Assembly: GCA_021108315.1 (NCBI GenBank)
Contig: JAIORE010000179.1
Coordinates: forward strand, 1 to 39,463
Direction: 5' to 3'
From: Candidatus Cloacimonadota bacterium
GTDB lineage: Bacteria; Cloacimonadota; Cloacimonadia; Cloacimonadales; TCS61
Length of the DNA: 39,463 bases
Numbering within the stretch: the stretch's first letter is position 1; every line of letters starts with the position of its first letter. Positions 8,546-16,886 of this stretch are shown in pieces. Made by a program: the position numbers and the translations under genes. Under the pieces are notes generated by a model. That model had not been told where the DNA came from, searched no databases, and was given only the letters and a program-made list of their open reading frames with translations.

Positions 8546-9871
8546 ATGGAATTAAATAATATTGCTATTTTAGGCTTAGCTCGTAGTGGAATTGCGGCAG
8601 CATATAAAATCAAATCAATGAATGGTGCACCATTCCTGAGTGAATTTAGAAAACAAAATAAAGTAAAAGACTCCACTTCTCTAATAAGAGATTTTGATTG
8701 TGAATTTGGAGGTCATACTGATAGATTATTTGATTTTAAAACAATTATCGTAAGTCCCGGGATTCCGTTATTAATCCCAATAATTAAGAAATTAAAGAAA
8801 AACGGCAATGAATTGATCAGTGAAATTGAATTTGGTTTTCGGATAAAAAATTCTGATAGCAAAATTATTGCCGTAACTGGTTCAAATGGAAAAAGTACTA
8901 CAGTAAGCTTGATCCATCATTTCCTAAAATCGGCAGGATTTAATTCTATTCTGGCTGGAAATATCGGAGAGGCATTTACATCTTTCGCAATTGAAAAACC
9001 CGGTTTTGACTTTATTGTATTAGAACTTAGTAGTTTCCAGCTTGATTTGATAAAATCATTTCAAGCAGATATTTCAGCTATTTTGAACATAACTCCCGAC
9101 CACTTAAATCGTTATAACAGTTTTGATGATTATGCATTATCTAAATTCAAGATTTTTCAGAATAATATCGAAAATTCTATCGCAATAATTAATTCTGACG
9201 ATGAGGTAATTTCAAAAAAAATAGATGAGATTAAAGGAAGCATTAAAAAATTCTCAATGGAAACTAAGACAGATATGTATTTCGATTCTGAAAATATTAG
9301 ATTCGGTAATAATTCGTATAATTTAAAAAAATCAAAACTTATTGGACAGCATAATATTCAAAATATAATGGCTGCGATTCTTTCTACATCGGATTTTATT
9401 GATGATAAAAACTTGTATCAAAATGCGATAAATACTTTTAGTCCTCTTTCCCATCGAATGGAATTTTGTAAAAAAATAAATGGAATTTCCTTCATAAATG
9501 ATTCAAAAGCAACAAACACAGATTCCGTGAAATTTGCTCTGAAATCTTTTTCAAATCCGGTTCGGATAATTTTGGGTGGCTCAGATAAAGGTGAAGATTT
9601 TTCGATTCTAAAACCGTTACTTCACAAACATTCGTGTAAGATTTATCTTATTGGAGAAACCAGAAATACGATGAAAAATCTGTTTGAAAAAGAACATCGA
9701 ATTGAATTGTTTGAAAATCTTGCTGATTGTGTAATAAAAGCTTATAAAGATGCGAAGAATGGTGATATAGTTTTACTTTCTCCAGCTTGTGCAAGTTATG
9801 ATATGTTTATTAATTTTGAAGATCGTGGTAATAAATTTAAAGAGATAGTTAAAAATTTGGATGAAAAATGA
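8546..9871 (+). CDS. murD: MurD, UDP-MurNAc-L-alanine:D-glutamate ligase
   Basis: 441 residues, normal for MurD, the cytoplasmic ligase that adds D-glutamate. The N-terminal Rossmann-like domain starts NIAILGLARSGIAAA. SPGIP is near residue 80, the ATP P-loop TGSNGKSTT is at 111-119, and ELSSFQLD and NITPDHLNRY identify MurD. SHRMEF, INDSKATNTDS and LILGG-type motifs follow in the C-terminal domains, with LLSPACASYDMF near the end. It starts three bases after mraY and overlaps ftsW by four bases in an ATGA junction. Confidence 0.95.
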   Translation: MELNNIAILGLARSGIAAAYKIKSMNGAPFLSEFRKQNKVKDSTSLIRDFDCEFGGHTDRLFDFKTIIVSPGIPLLIPIIKKLKKNGNELISEIEFGFRIKNSDSKIIAVTGSNGKSTTVSLIHHFLKSAGFNSILAGNIGEAFTSFAIEKPGFDFIVLELSSFQLDLIKSFQADISAILNITPDHLNRYNSFDDYALSKFKIFQNNIENSIAIINSDDEVISKKIDEIKGSIKKFSMETKTDMYFDSENIRFGNNSYNLKKSKLIGQHNIQNIMAAILSTSDFIDDKNLYQNAINTFSPLSHRMEFCKKINGISFINDSKATNTDSVKFALKSFSNPVRIILGGSDKGEDFSILKPLLHKHSCKIYLIGETRNTMKNLFEKEHRIELFENLADCVIKAYKDAKNGDIVLLSPACASYDMFINFEDRGNKFKEIVKNLDEK

Positions 9872-11028
9872 GAACAAAAGCCAAAAAAACAAAAAATATA
9901 ATTGCCCAATACGATTTTTATATATTATCCGTGTATATTATTTTGACCTTAATTGGTTTATTTATGCAACTGAACATCAGCTCTATTCGTACTTCAATGA
10001 CTTTTTTCTACAAACAGAGCATTTGGTTTGCCATCTCTTTGGTAACAGTTTGGCTCTCTTTTAAAATGATAAACTTAGAAAAATCTCGAAAATTTATTTT
10101 TATTACCCTTTTGCTAACGATTATTGCATTAATATTAGTTTTGGTTTTAGGGCATTCCGTAAAAGGTGCTCAAAGAAGTATTCGCTTTTTTGGAGTGAGT
10201 ATTCAACCAAGTTTATTTGCCAGAATTATTTTAATTTTGTATTTTGCACATATTTTTGATAAAAAAAAGGACGAATTAGATGATACATCTCCAAAGCAAT
10301 TTCTAAAAAAGTTTAGTTCCTTAATAATTTTCTCAATTTCAATTTTTGGATTAATATTAATAGAAAAGCATCTTAGTATTTTGATTATATTAGGTTTTAC
10401 GCTGTTTTGGATGCTTTGGTTAGCAAAAATAAAACTTTCAACCATTTTCTCAATTCTTGGAATTTTAGTGATTTTTATGATGGGAGTTTTATTATTTGGA
10501 AAAGAGGATTATCGTCGAGAAAGATTGAAAATTTACAAAAAGTATTCTCTTTTTCATAAAGCAAATCCGGAAGAAGAAATTTATACAGGTGATAAAGATT
10601 ATCAGATACGAGAAAGTTTAATCTCCCTTGCCAGCGGGAAATATTTTGGTACAACTTCCAAACGTGGAACCGGAAAGCATTATTTTCTACCGGAAGCAAA
10701 AACTGATTATATTTATGCAATTATCGGTGAAGAATTCGGGTTTTTATGGGCTGTTCTAATTCTCGCTATGTATGCTTTTATTTTTTATCGAACCCTCATA
10801 AATGGAAGTAAAAATAACAGTCTTTATCTTAAATTAGCAAGCTATGGTTTAGGAATGAACATCTTTTTTAATGCAATGGTAAATATCGGTGTGGCGATGT
10901 CTGCATTACCTTCTACAGGAGTTACACTGCCATTTATCAGCTATGGAGGTACATCGCTACTGGTGAATTCTTTTTCAATTGGATTATTATTGAATATAAG
11001 TGCTGTGAGAAGGAATATTTCCAGATGA
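9868..11028 (+). CDS. ftsW: FtsW, septal SEDS glycosyltransferase
   Basis: A SEDS-family membrane protein of 386 residues with about ten helices. It polymerises lipid II at the septum together with FtsI. Diagnostic motifs are KGAQRSIRF near residues 96-104, RGTGKHYFLPEAKTDYIYA, IGEEFGFLWA, and the C-terminal LPFISYGGTSLLVN. FtsW rather than RodA is chosen because of the location between murD and murG and the presence of ftsI in the same cluster. The N-terminal extension is basic (RTKAKKTK). ATGA overlaps join it to murD before and murG after. Confidence 0.94.
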   Translation: MRTKAKKTKNIIAQYDFYILSVYIILTLIGLFMQLNISSIRTSMTFFYKQSIWFAISLVTVWLSFKMINLEKSRKFIFITLLLTIIALILVLVLGHSVKGAQRSIRFFGVSIQPSLFARIILILYFAHIFDKKKDELDDTSPKQFLKKFSSLIIFSISIFGLILIEKHLSILIILGFTLFWMLWLAKIKLSTIFSILGILVIFMMGVLLFGKEDYRRERLKIYKKYSLFHKANPEEEIYTGDKDYQIRESLISLASGKYFGTTSKRGTGKHYFLPEAKTDYIYAIIGEEFGFLWAVLILAMYAFIFYRTLINGSKNNSLYLKLASYGLGMNIFFNAMVNIGVAMSALPSTGVTLPFISYGGTSLLVNSFSIGLLLNISAVRRNISR

Positions 11029-12128
11029 AGACTCAAAAAAATTTAAAAGCAATTGTGGCAGCTGGAGGATCTGGTGGACATATTATGCCAGCACTTTCGA
11101 TTGCCAAAAGTCTGCAAAAATCGGGAGTTGAGATATTATATGTAGGCAACAAGAATAGTATGGAAGAAAATATTATTTCCACAACCGATATATCTTTTAA
11201 AGAGATTGATGTGCAAAAATTTTATCGCAAATTTACTTTTGCTCATATCAAGTTTCCTTGGAAAATATTGAAGAGCATGTCTGATTCGATGGCTATAATA
11301 AAAAAATTCAAACCCGATTTTTTTGTAGGAACAGGTGGTTTTGTAAGTGGTCCTGTAGGTTATGCAGCTCATCTGAAAAAAATCCCGATTTTTATTCAAG
11401 AACAAAATAGTTTCCCAGGTGTTACTTCAAAAATATTAGGTAAATATGCAGTAAATATTTTTTGTGGAAACGAGAAAGCAAAAGACTTCTTTCAAACTCA
11501 TAAAGTAATTATTTCCGGTAATCCTGTAAATATGTCTGTTATTTCCGAAACTGAAGAGATAGATTATAATTCTTATGGTTTGGATAAAAAATCTAAAAAA
11601 ATTTTGCTTCTCGGTGGAAGCCAAGGTTCTCTCGCCTTAAATAATTTTTTATTACCAATTATTGATGAACTTCTTGATAACAACATTCAAATAATTTGGC
11701 AAACCGGACAAAGGCATCTTTCTGAGATAAATAAAAAAGTAAATGGCAAAAAAGGTGTATTTACTTTTGATTTTACAAAATCTATCGGTAAAATTTATAA
11801 TTCTATAGATTTAGTGATAGCGAGAGCCGGAGCAATTTCTTTAGCAGAATTTGAAATCAAGAAAATTCCATCTATTCTAATTCCGCTACCAACTGCTGCT
11901 GAGAATCACCAATTTTTTAACGCTCAATCTTTAGTAATAAAGAATGTAGCTTTGATGGCTGAGCAGAAAGATTTAACTTCTGATTTGCTCCTGAATAAAA
12001 TATTGTTATGTATGAATAATCTTGATTATTACATAGGTAATTTTAAAGAAAGTAATCATTTAGGTGCAAGTAAATTGATTTCTGAAACAATTTTAAGATC
12101 AATAAAAAAAAATGAAACCACGAATTAA
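11025..12128 (+). CDS. murG: MurG, lipid II synthase (GlcNAc transferase)
   Basis: 367 residues, family-typical. It adds GlcNAc from UDP-GlcNAc to lipid I on the inner face of the membrane. The N-terminal G-loop reads GGSGGH at 14-19 (often GGTGGH elsewhere). VGTGGFVSGP, QEQNSFPG, GGSQGS, RAGAISLAE and PLPTAAENHQFFNA follow in the expected order of the two GT-B domains. The last codons (ETTN and the stop) are written by the intergenic module that starts at 12117: ACC ACG AAT TAA is the first unit of the repeat. The native C-terminus has therefore been replaced or trimmed by it. Confidence 0.95.
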   Translation: MKTQKNLKAIVAAGGSGGHIMPALSIAKSLQKSGVEILYVGNKNSMEENIISTTDISFKEIDVQKFYRKFTFAHIKFPWKILKSMSDSMAIIKKFKPDFFVGTGGFVSGPVGYAAHLKKIPIFIQEQNSFPGVTSKILGKYAVNIFCGNEKAKDFFQTHKVIISGNPVNMSVISETEEIDYNSYGLDKKSKKILLLGGSQGSLALNNFLLPIIDELLDNNIQIIWQTGQRHLSEINKKVNGKKGVFTFDFTKSIGKIYNSIDLVIARAGAISLAEFEIKKIPSILIPLPTAAENHQFFNAQSLVIKNVALMAEQKDLTSDLLLNKILLCMNNLDYYIGNFKESNHLGASKLISETILRSIKKNETTN

Positions 12129-12320
12129 CGCGAATTTGCACGAAAAAATGTTTACCACAAAGACGCTAAATATGCAAAAAGAAGAAATTTAATATTGAAG
12201 ATTGAATATTTGTATCAGGGCTCTCTGGGTTCTCTGTGGTTAATAATCTTTTGTAATATTTATTAATTTTTTATTCGTATTATTTTTTAATTCGTGCTAA
12301 TTCGTGTAAATTCGTGGTTA
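12117..12320. repeat. Nested inverted modules between murG and murC
   Basis: Left outer module: three 10-bp units at 12119, 12129 and 12139 (CACGAATTAA, CGCGAATTTG, CACGAAAAAA). Left inner module: TTACCACAAAGACGC (12152-12166). Centre: TTTAATATTGAAGATTG (12188-12204). Right inner module: CTCTGGGTTCTCTGTGGTTA (12223-12242). Right outer module: three 10-bp units at 12291, 12301 and 12311 (TTCGTGCTAA, TTCGTGTAAA, TTCGTGGTTA). Outer and inner pairs are reverse complementary in type, so the gap is a two-shell inverted repeat. The left outer module also supplies the murG stop. No gene is visible in 12129-12346. Confidence 0.8.
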
Positions 12321-12346
12321 AAATATTTTTTAAAAAGTGAGGTAAA

Positions 12347-13720
12347 ATGTTAGGAAGAACTAAAAAAATCCATTTTGTAGGTATCGGTGGAATTGGAATG
12401 AGCGGTATAGCCGAACTTCTCCTTAATCAAGGATACGAAATAACCGGCTCTGATTTGAATTCCACAAAAATCACAAAACATCTAATATCAAAAGGTGCTA
12501 TCATCACCAAAGGACACGATGCAAAACTTTTGAATGATGTAGATTGTGTAGTAAAATCCTCTGCCGTAAAAGATGATAATCCTGAAGTTGCTGCAGCACT
12601 TGCCCAAAAAATTCCGGTTATCCGCCGAGCAGAAATGCTTTCCGAACTGATGAGAATGAGTTTTGGAATTGGTGTTGCAGGAACACACGGGAAAACATCT
12701 ACAACTTCGATGGTCGGAATGGTTTTATCTGCTGCAAAGCTTGAACCAACTGTAATTGTAGGTGGAATCGTGAAAAATTTTGGCTCGAATAATCTGCTTG
12801 GAAAAGGAAAATATATCGTGGTTGAAGCTGATGAATTTGATCGCTCTTTTCTCTCCTTAAGCCCAATTATTGCAGGGATAACTAACATTGAAGCTGATCA
12901 TTTGGATTGCTATACGAATTTAGAGAATGTAAAAAACGCTTTTGTTGAATATGCTAATAAAGTCCCATTTTTTGGTAGTGTAATTGCCTGTTTAGATGAT
13001 AAAGGTGTTCAATCAATACTACCTCAAATCAAGAAAGAAATTATCACTTATGGATTATCAAGGCAAGCAAATGTGAGAGCTGCAAATATCAAGATGAAGA
13101 ATTTTAAATCAAGCTTCGATGTTCTTTTTAATCACTATAAACTCGGCAAAATAAACCTTAATGTAATGGGTTTCCACAATATTTTGAATGCATTACTATC
13201 TGTTTCAGTAGGAATAGAACTTGATATAGATTTTTCTGCAATAAAAAAAGGCTTAGCTGAATATTCAGGCGTTTTTAGAAGATTTGAATTCAAAGGAGAG
13301 AAAAACGGTATAACTCTATATGACGATTATGCACATCACCCTACAGAAATATTAGCAACTTTAGAAGGAATTCGGGAAAGTACAGAAAGAAGATTAATCA
13401 CGGTTTTTCAACCACATCTTTTTAGTCGTACTCAAGATTTTCATAAAGAATTTGGAATATCTTTTTACTACTCAGACATTCTTGTAATAACGCCAATTTT
13501 TCCGGCAAGAGAGCAACCGATTGAAGGAGTTACTGGAAAATTAATCGCTGATGTTGCAATACAATCCGGGCACAAAAATGTAATTTATATAGAGAATAAT
13601 GATGATATTGTTAAAATTGTAAAAGATCTGCTTCAACCTGATGACTTGGTTGTTACTATGGGAGCTGGAAATATTTATCGGTATGGTGAACAACTTTTAG
13701 AGGAGATAGGGAATAACTAA
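12347..13720 (+). CDS. murC: MurC, UDP-MurNAc:L-alanine ligase
   Basis: 457 residues, family length. MurC attaches the first amino acid, L-alanine, to UDP-MurNAc. It opens with KIHFVGIGGIGMSGIAELLL and carries the ATP P-loop GTHGKTS at 112-118. EADEFDRSFL, NIEADHLDCY and DDYAHHPTEI are characteristic, as is FQPHLFSRTQDF in the C-terminal domain. Start choice is supported by GTGAGG at 12338-12343, three bases before ATG. It stands alone between two module- or hairpin-filled gaps, unlike the overlapping genes upstream, so coupling with murG is unlikely. Confidence 0.96.
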   Translation: MLGRTKKIHFVGIGGIGMSGIAELLLNQGYEITGSDLNSTKITKHLISKGAIITKGHDAKLLNDVDCVVKSSAVKDDNPEVAAALAQKIPVIRRAEMLSELMRMSFGIGVAGTHGKTSTTSMVGMVLSAAKLEPTVIVGGIVKNFGSNNLLGKGKYIVVEADEFDRSFLSLSPIIAGITNIEADHLDCYTNLENVKNAFVEYANKVPFFGSVIACLDDKGVQSILPQIKKEIITYGLSRQANVRAANIKMKNFKSSFDVLFNHYKLGKINLNVMGFHNILNALLSVSVGIELDIDFSAIKKGLAEYSGVFRRFEFKGEKNGITLYDDYAHHPTEILATLEGIRESTERRLITVFQPHLFSRTQDFHKEFGISFYYSDILVITPIFPAREQPIEGVTGKLIADVAIQSGHKNVIYIENNDDIVKIVKDLLQPDDLVVTMGAGNIYRYGEQLLEEIGNN

Positions 13721-13722
13721 TA

Positions 13723-13940
13723 ATGAATAGTGAATAATGAATAATGAAAAAAAGAAAAAAACCTTACCTTAATCCTTTTCTGCAAGGAGAGTCCCGATAT
13801 TTCATCGGGATCATTGCGGGAGAAGGGGTTAGGGGATGAGGTCATTTCTTACAGAAAATTTTTCTGTGTTCTCTGGGTGCTCTATGGTCAATTTTCTTTA
13901 ATTCGTTTTGTTGGTTTTGTTCGGTGCTAAGAATAAGGTA
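13723..13940. repeat. Intergenic gap with hairpins and right-hand modules (murC-murB)
   Basis: It begins with a direct repeat of TGAATA(G/A)TGAATAATGAATAA type (13723-13745). A long imperfect inverted repeat follows, running from ACCTTACCTTAATCC (13761) to GGGGATGAGGT (13832-13842). It encloses a perfect 7-bp stem TCCCGAT (13792-13798) with ATCGGGA (13804-13810). The right half carries TTCTGTGTTCTCTGGGTGC (13862-13880) and a TTCGTTTTGTTGGTTTTG block (13902-13919), both in the right-hand sense used in other gaps. No left-hand CCAC module is present. No gene is seen. Confidence 0.65.
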
Positions 13941-13971
13941 ATTCTACTCAAAAATTGAAGGATTCTTAATA

Positions 13972-14850
13972 ATGGAAAAAGTATTTGACAACAAACTGCT
14001 AACTTTAAATTTAACAGACAGTTACTTGAGAGATTACTCACATATTAAGATTGGTATAAAAGCAGATTATCTCTTTGCACCAAAAGAAGTTAGTATTTTG
14101 AGTCAAATAATCAAGCAAGCAAAAACCTCTAACGTGCCTGTTTTAGCACTTGGAGGCTGCTCAAATGTTCTTTTTGGCAACACCAAAGATCGTGTTCTAA
14201 TTTTAGATAAAGAACTTCCTCATAATATAAATTTTGAAGATAAAAATGTCAAAGTTTCAGGGAATGCAAATATAAATTATCTTATCTCGCTTGCTGCAAA
14301 TAGAGATTTAGGTGGTTTAGAGTTTTTATCCGGAATTCCAGCCCATATAAGTGGTTTGACAAAAATGAATGCTGGTGCTTTTGGAAGTGAGATTTCAAAA
14401 TTTGTTAAATGGATAGAGATAGTCAATACTAAGGGAGAAATTAAGAAATTGCATTCTGATCAAATTAAATGGAATTATCGTAAAACTGATATTTCAGATT
14501 ATATTTTAAGTGTTTGTTTTAGATTATCTTCTATAGAAAAAGTAAAGATAAATCAACTTTGCAAGAAATATATCTCAATACGAAAAATTAAGCAACCATT
14601 GAATTATCCGAATTTGGGTTCAATTTTTAAGAATCCTCCTTTTTACTCTGCTGGTGAGCTTATTGATAAATGTGATCTAAAAGGCACGAAAAAGGGAGAT
14701 GCTGAAATTAGTTCAAAACACGCAAATATATTTATTAATCGTGGGAAAGCTACATTTTCTGATATGCAATACTTGATTGAACTTGCTCGAAATGAAGTTT
14801 ATAAAAATTTTAAAATAGATTTGGAATTGGAAATTCAGGTAATCAACTAA
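13972..14850 (+). CDS. murB: MurB, UDP-N-acetylenolpyruvoylglucosamine reductase
   Basis: 292 residues, near the length of MurB proteins lacking the E. coli-type extra loop. The FAD- and NADPH-dependent enzyme completes UDP-MurNAc. The FAD-binding region reads LALGGCSNVLFG (usually GGGSN), followed by GLEFLSGIPAHISGLTKMN and AGAFGSE. The usual GIPG is GIPA here, so the protein is somewhat divergent. The proton-donor serine is expected in NLGSIFKNP, and SSKHANIFIN is the usual C-terminal motif. GAAGGAT lies about six bases before the ATG. It meets ftsQ in a TAATG overlap. Confidence 0.9.
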   Translation: MEKVFDNKLLTLNLTDSYLRDYSHIKIGIKADYLFAPKEVSILSQIIKQAKTSNVPVLALGGCSNVLFGNTKDRVLILDKELPHNINFEDKNVKVSGNANINYLISLAANRDLGGLEFLSGIPAHISGLTKMNAGAFGSEISKFVKWIEIVNTKGEIKKLHSDQIKWNYRKTDISDYILSVCFRLSSIEKVKINQLCKKYISIRKIKQPLNYPNLGSIFKNPPFYSAGELIDKCDLKGTKKGDAEISSKHANIFINRGKATFSDMQYLIELARNEVYKNFKIDLELEIQVIN

Positions 14851-15611
14851 TGAAAAAGAAAAGAAGAAAAAAAAGAGGTTCAAGTAGATATTTTGTTTTA
14901 TTTATCCTCATTTCTATTACATTTTTTTTAATTTTCTTTGGAACTAAAAATTTGATAGGAAAAATTAACTGGTTGGAAATTTCTAAAATCGAAGTAAAAG
15001 GGAATGTAAATCTGGATAAAGATTACCTTATAAATCTTTCGAAAGACTTGATTGGACAAAATCTTTATTCGGTTTCCAAACAAATCGTTATGTTAAGATA
15101 TGAAAATATTATCAGGTTAGAAGATATCTCTATAAAAAGAATACTACCTCATACTCTCCAACTTAAAATTAAAGAAAGAGAAGGGGTGTTTTATATTAAA
15201 TCGTTAGACGGACTGCTTTTCCCAATTGATAAAAACCGAATTGTTCTTGATAATGATGTTTTCTATGAATCGGAAGATCTAGCGATAATTTCTACAGATA
15301 TACCTGCAAAAAATATTTTTTACGGTGAAATCATCAATGACGAATTTATAGAAGAAATTTTTGCTTTTGTATTAGAAGTCGGAAAATATGATGATAAATT
15401 TGTTTCAAAAGTATCGGAATTTTATAAAGTTGATAGTGATATTTGTGTATTTGAATCAGAAACCGGTTATAGAATTATTTTTTCTGATGAAGACTTGGAA
15501 TTTCAATTAGAGCGCTTTAATTTTGTTTTAGAAAACCGAAATTTTGCAAAAAATACGACAATTAACCTCCAGTTTGAACCTCAATTAATAATTCAATCGG
15601 AGGAAAATTGA
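14850..15611 (+). CDS. ftsQ: FtsQ/DivIB-type division protein
   Basis: A 253-residue bitopic protein with a strongly basic cytoplasmic tail (KKKRRKKRGSSR) and one membrane helix at about 15-35. A POTRA domain follows from ISKIEVKGNVNLDKDYL (about residues 43-110), then the FtsQ C-terminal domain. It would link FtsL/FtsB to the division site. The assignment rests on topology, the POTRA start pattern, the EREGVFYIKSLDGLLFPID segment and the position just before ftsA. It shares one base with the murB stop and three bases with the ftsA start. Confidence 0.85.
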   Translation: MKKKRRKKRGSSRYFVLFILISITFFLIFFGTKNLIGKINWLEISKIEVKGNVNLDKDYLINLSKDLIGQNLYSVSKQIVMLRYENIIRLEDISIKRILPHTLQLKIKEREGVFYIKSLDGLLFPIDKNRIVLDNDVFYESEDLAIISTDIPAKNIFYGEIINDEFIEEIFAFVLEVGKYDDKFVSKVSEFYKVDSDICVFESETGYRIIFSDEDLEFQLERFNFVLENRNFAKNTTINLQFEPQLIIQSEEN

Positions 15612-16873
15612 AAAGCAATCAGGTTATTACAGCAATTGATATTGGCACCACAAAGATTTGTGTGATTATTGCTGTCACAACTCCTGAAAATACTTTGGAA
15701 GTAAAAGGAATAGGAACGACAAAATCCGAAGGATTATCCAATGGAATCGTGATTGATATTGTCAAAGCATCCAAATCTATTTCCGATGCTATAGATGAAG
15801 CAGAAATTATGGCAGATCGCACGGCAAAAAATATTTTTGTTGGTATTGCCGGTGAACATGTTAAAAGCCAAAATACACTTGGTAGAATTTCTCTGACTTC
15901 TGCCAGCGAACCTTGTGAAATTACTCAGGATCATATTGATAATGTAATAAATAATGCTAAAAATAATATTAAAATTCAGCAGGGAAACGAGCGACTTGAT
16001 ATTATCCACGCTATTCCGCAGTATTATGATATTGATGGACAAACTGGTATAATGAATCCTTTGAATATGAGTGGTTTCAATCTTTCTGCTTATGTTCACA
16101 TTGTTATGGCAGATATCAACACAATTAGAAATATTACAAAATGTGTTGAACTTTGTAATTATAAAGTTAGAGATATTTTTTTGGAGCCTATCGCCTCGTC
16201 TTTTGCAGTTTTGAACGAAGTTGAGAAAAAACTTGGAGCAATCATTATTGATATTGGCGGTGGAACTACGGATATTGCGGTTTTCTATAAAGATAGCATT
16301 CGTTTTAGTGGGGTTTTGCCAATGGGTGGAACAAATGTTACTCAAGATCTTTCTATCGGATTACATGCTGCTCCTCAAAATGCAGAAGAGATCAAGATTA
16401 CTGTAGGGAATTGTATTGCTTCTACAATTCCTCAAGACAAATTGATCGAAGTAGAAGGGATTGCTGGTAGAGAATCAAAGCAGAAAAAATTACGTTATAT
16501 TTCAGAAATTATTGAAGCAAGAATGAGAGAGATTTTAGAAGGTACTTATCAAATGCTGAATGATCACCATAATCTGAAGATGATCACAGCCGGATTGACA
16601 CTTACCGGAGGAGCATCATTATTAAAAAACTGTGAATTTCTGGCGGAAGAGATATATAACATGTCTACCAAGATTGGTTATCCATACCTTGATAGACTTT
16701 CTGGTCCTACAGAACGCCTTGCTAATCCAAAATTTGCAACCAGTGTTGGCATTCTGTACCATGCTCATTCTCTAATATCAGATAGAAATGATCTAATATC
16801 TCCAGTAAAATACAAAGATCCATTTATATCGATTTTTAAGAGATTAATTGCAAATTTTAAAGAATATATATAA
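15608..16873 (+). CDS. ftsA: FtsA, actin-like Z-ring anchor
   Basis: 421 residues, normal FtsA length. FtsA polymerises on the membrane and tethers FtsZ. It opens with AIDIGTTKICVIIA (phosphate 1 motif). The 1C domain follows, and IIIDIGGGTTDIAVF (phosphate 2) and LTGGASLL (adenosine motif) are clear. The C-terminal end PFISIFKRLIANFKEYI is a basic amphipathic helix, suitable as a membrane-targeting sequence. The start is TTG, not ATG. CGGAGGAAAA at 15598-15607 sits directly ahead, and the TTGA overlap with the ftsQ stop supports it. Confidence 0.95.
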   Translation: MKSNQVITAIDIGTTKICVIIAVTTPENTLEVKGIGTTKSEGLSNGIVIDIVKASKSISDAIDEAEIMADRTAKNIFVGIAGEHVKSQNTLGRISLTSASEPCEITQDHIDNVINNAKNNIKIQQGNERLDIIHAIPQYYDIDGQTGIMNPLNMSGFNLSAYVHIVMADINTIRNITKCVELCNYKVRDIFLEPIASSFAVLNEVEKKLGAIIIDIGGGTTDIAVFYKDSIRFSGVLPMGGTNVTQDLSIGLHAAPQNAEEIKITVGNCIASTIPQDKLIEVEGIAGRESKQKKLRYISEIIEARMREILEGTYQMLNDHHNLKMITAGLTLTGGASLLKNCEFLAEEIYNMSTKIGYPYLDRLSGPTERLANPKFATSVGILYHAHSLISDRNDLISPVKYKDPFISIFKRLIANFKEYI

Positions 16874-16886
16874 AAAAGGGGGAAAA

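Noticed and set aside
12427..12888. 153-codon open frame on the minus strand
   Set aside because: It is antisense to murC with no start site or recognisable domain.
15734..16345. 203-codon open frame on the minus strand
   Set aside because: It lies entirely opposite ftsA, whose motifs are intact, and its product (rich in Asn, Ile and Cys) has no family features.
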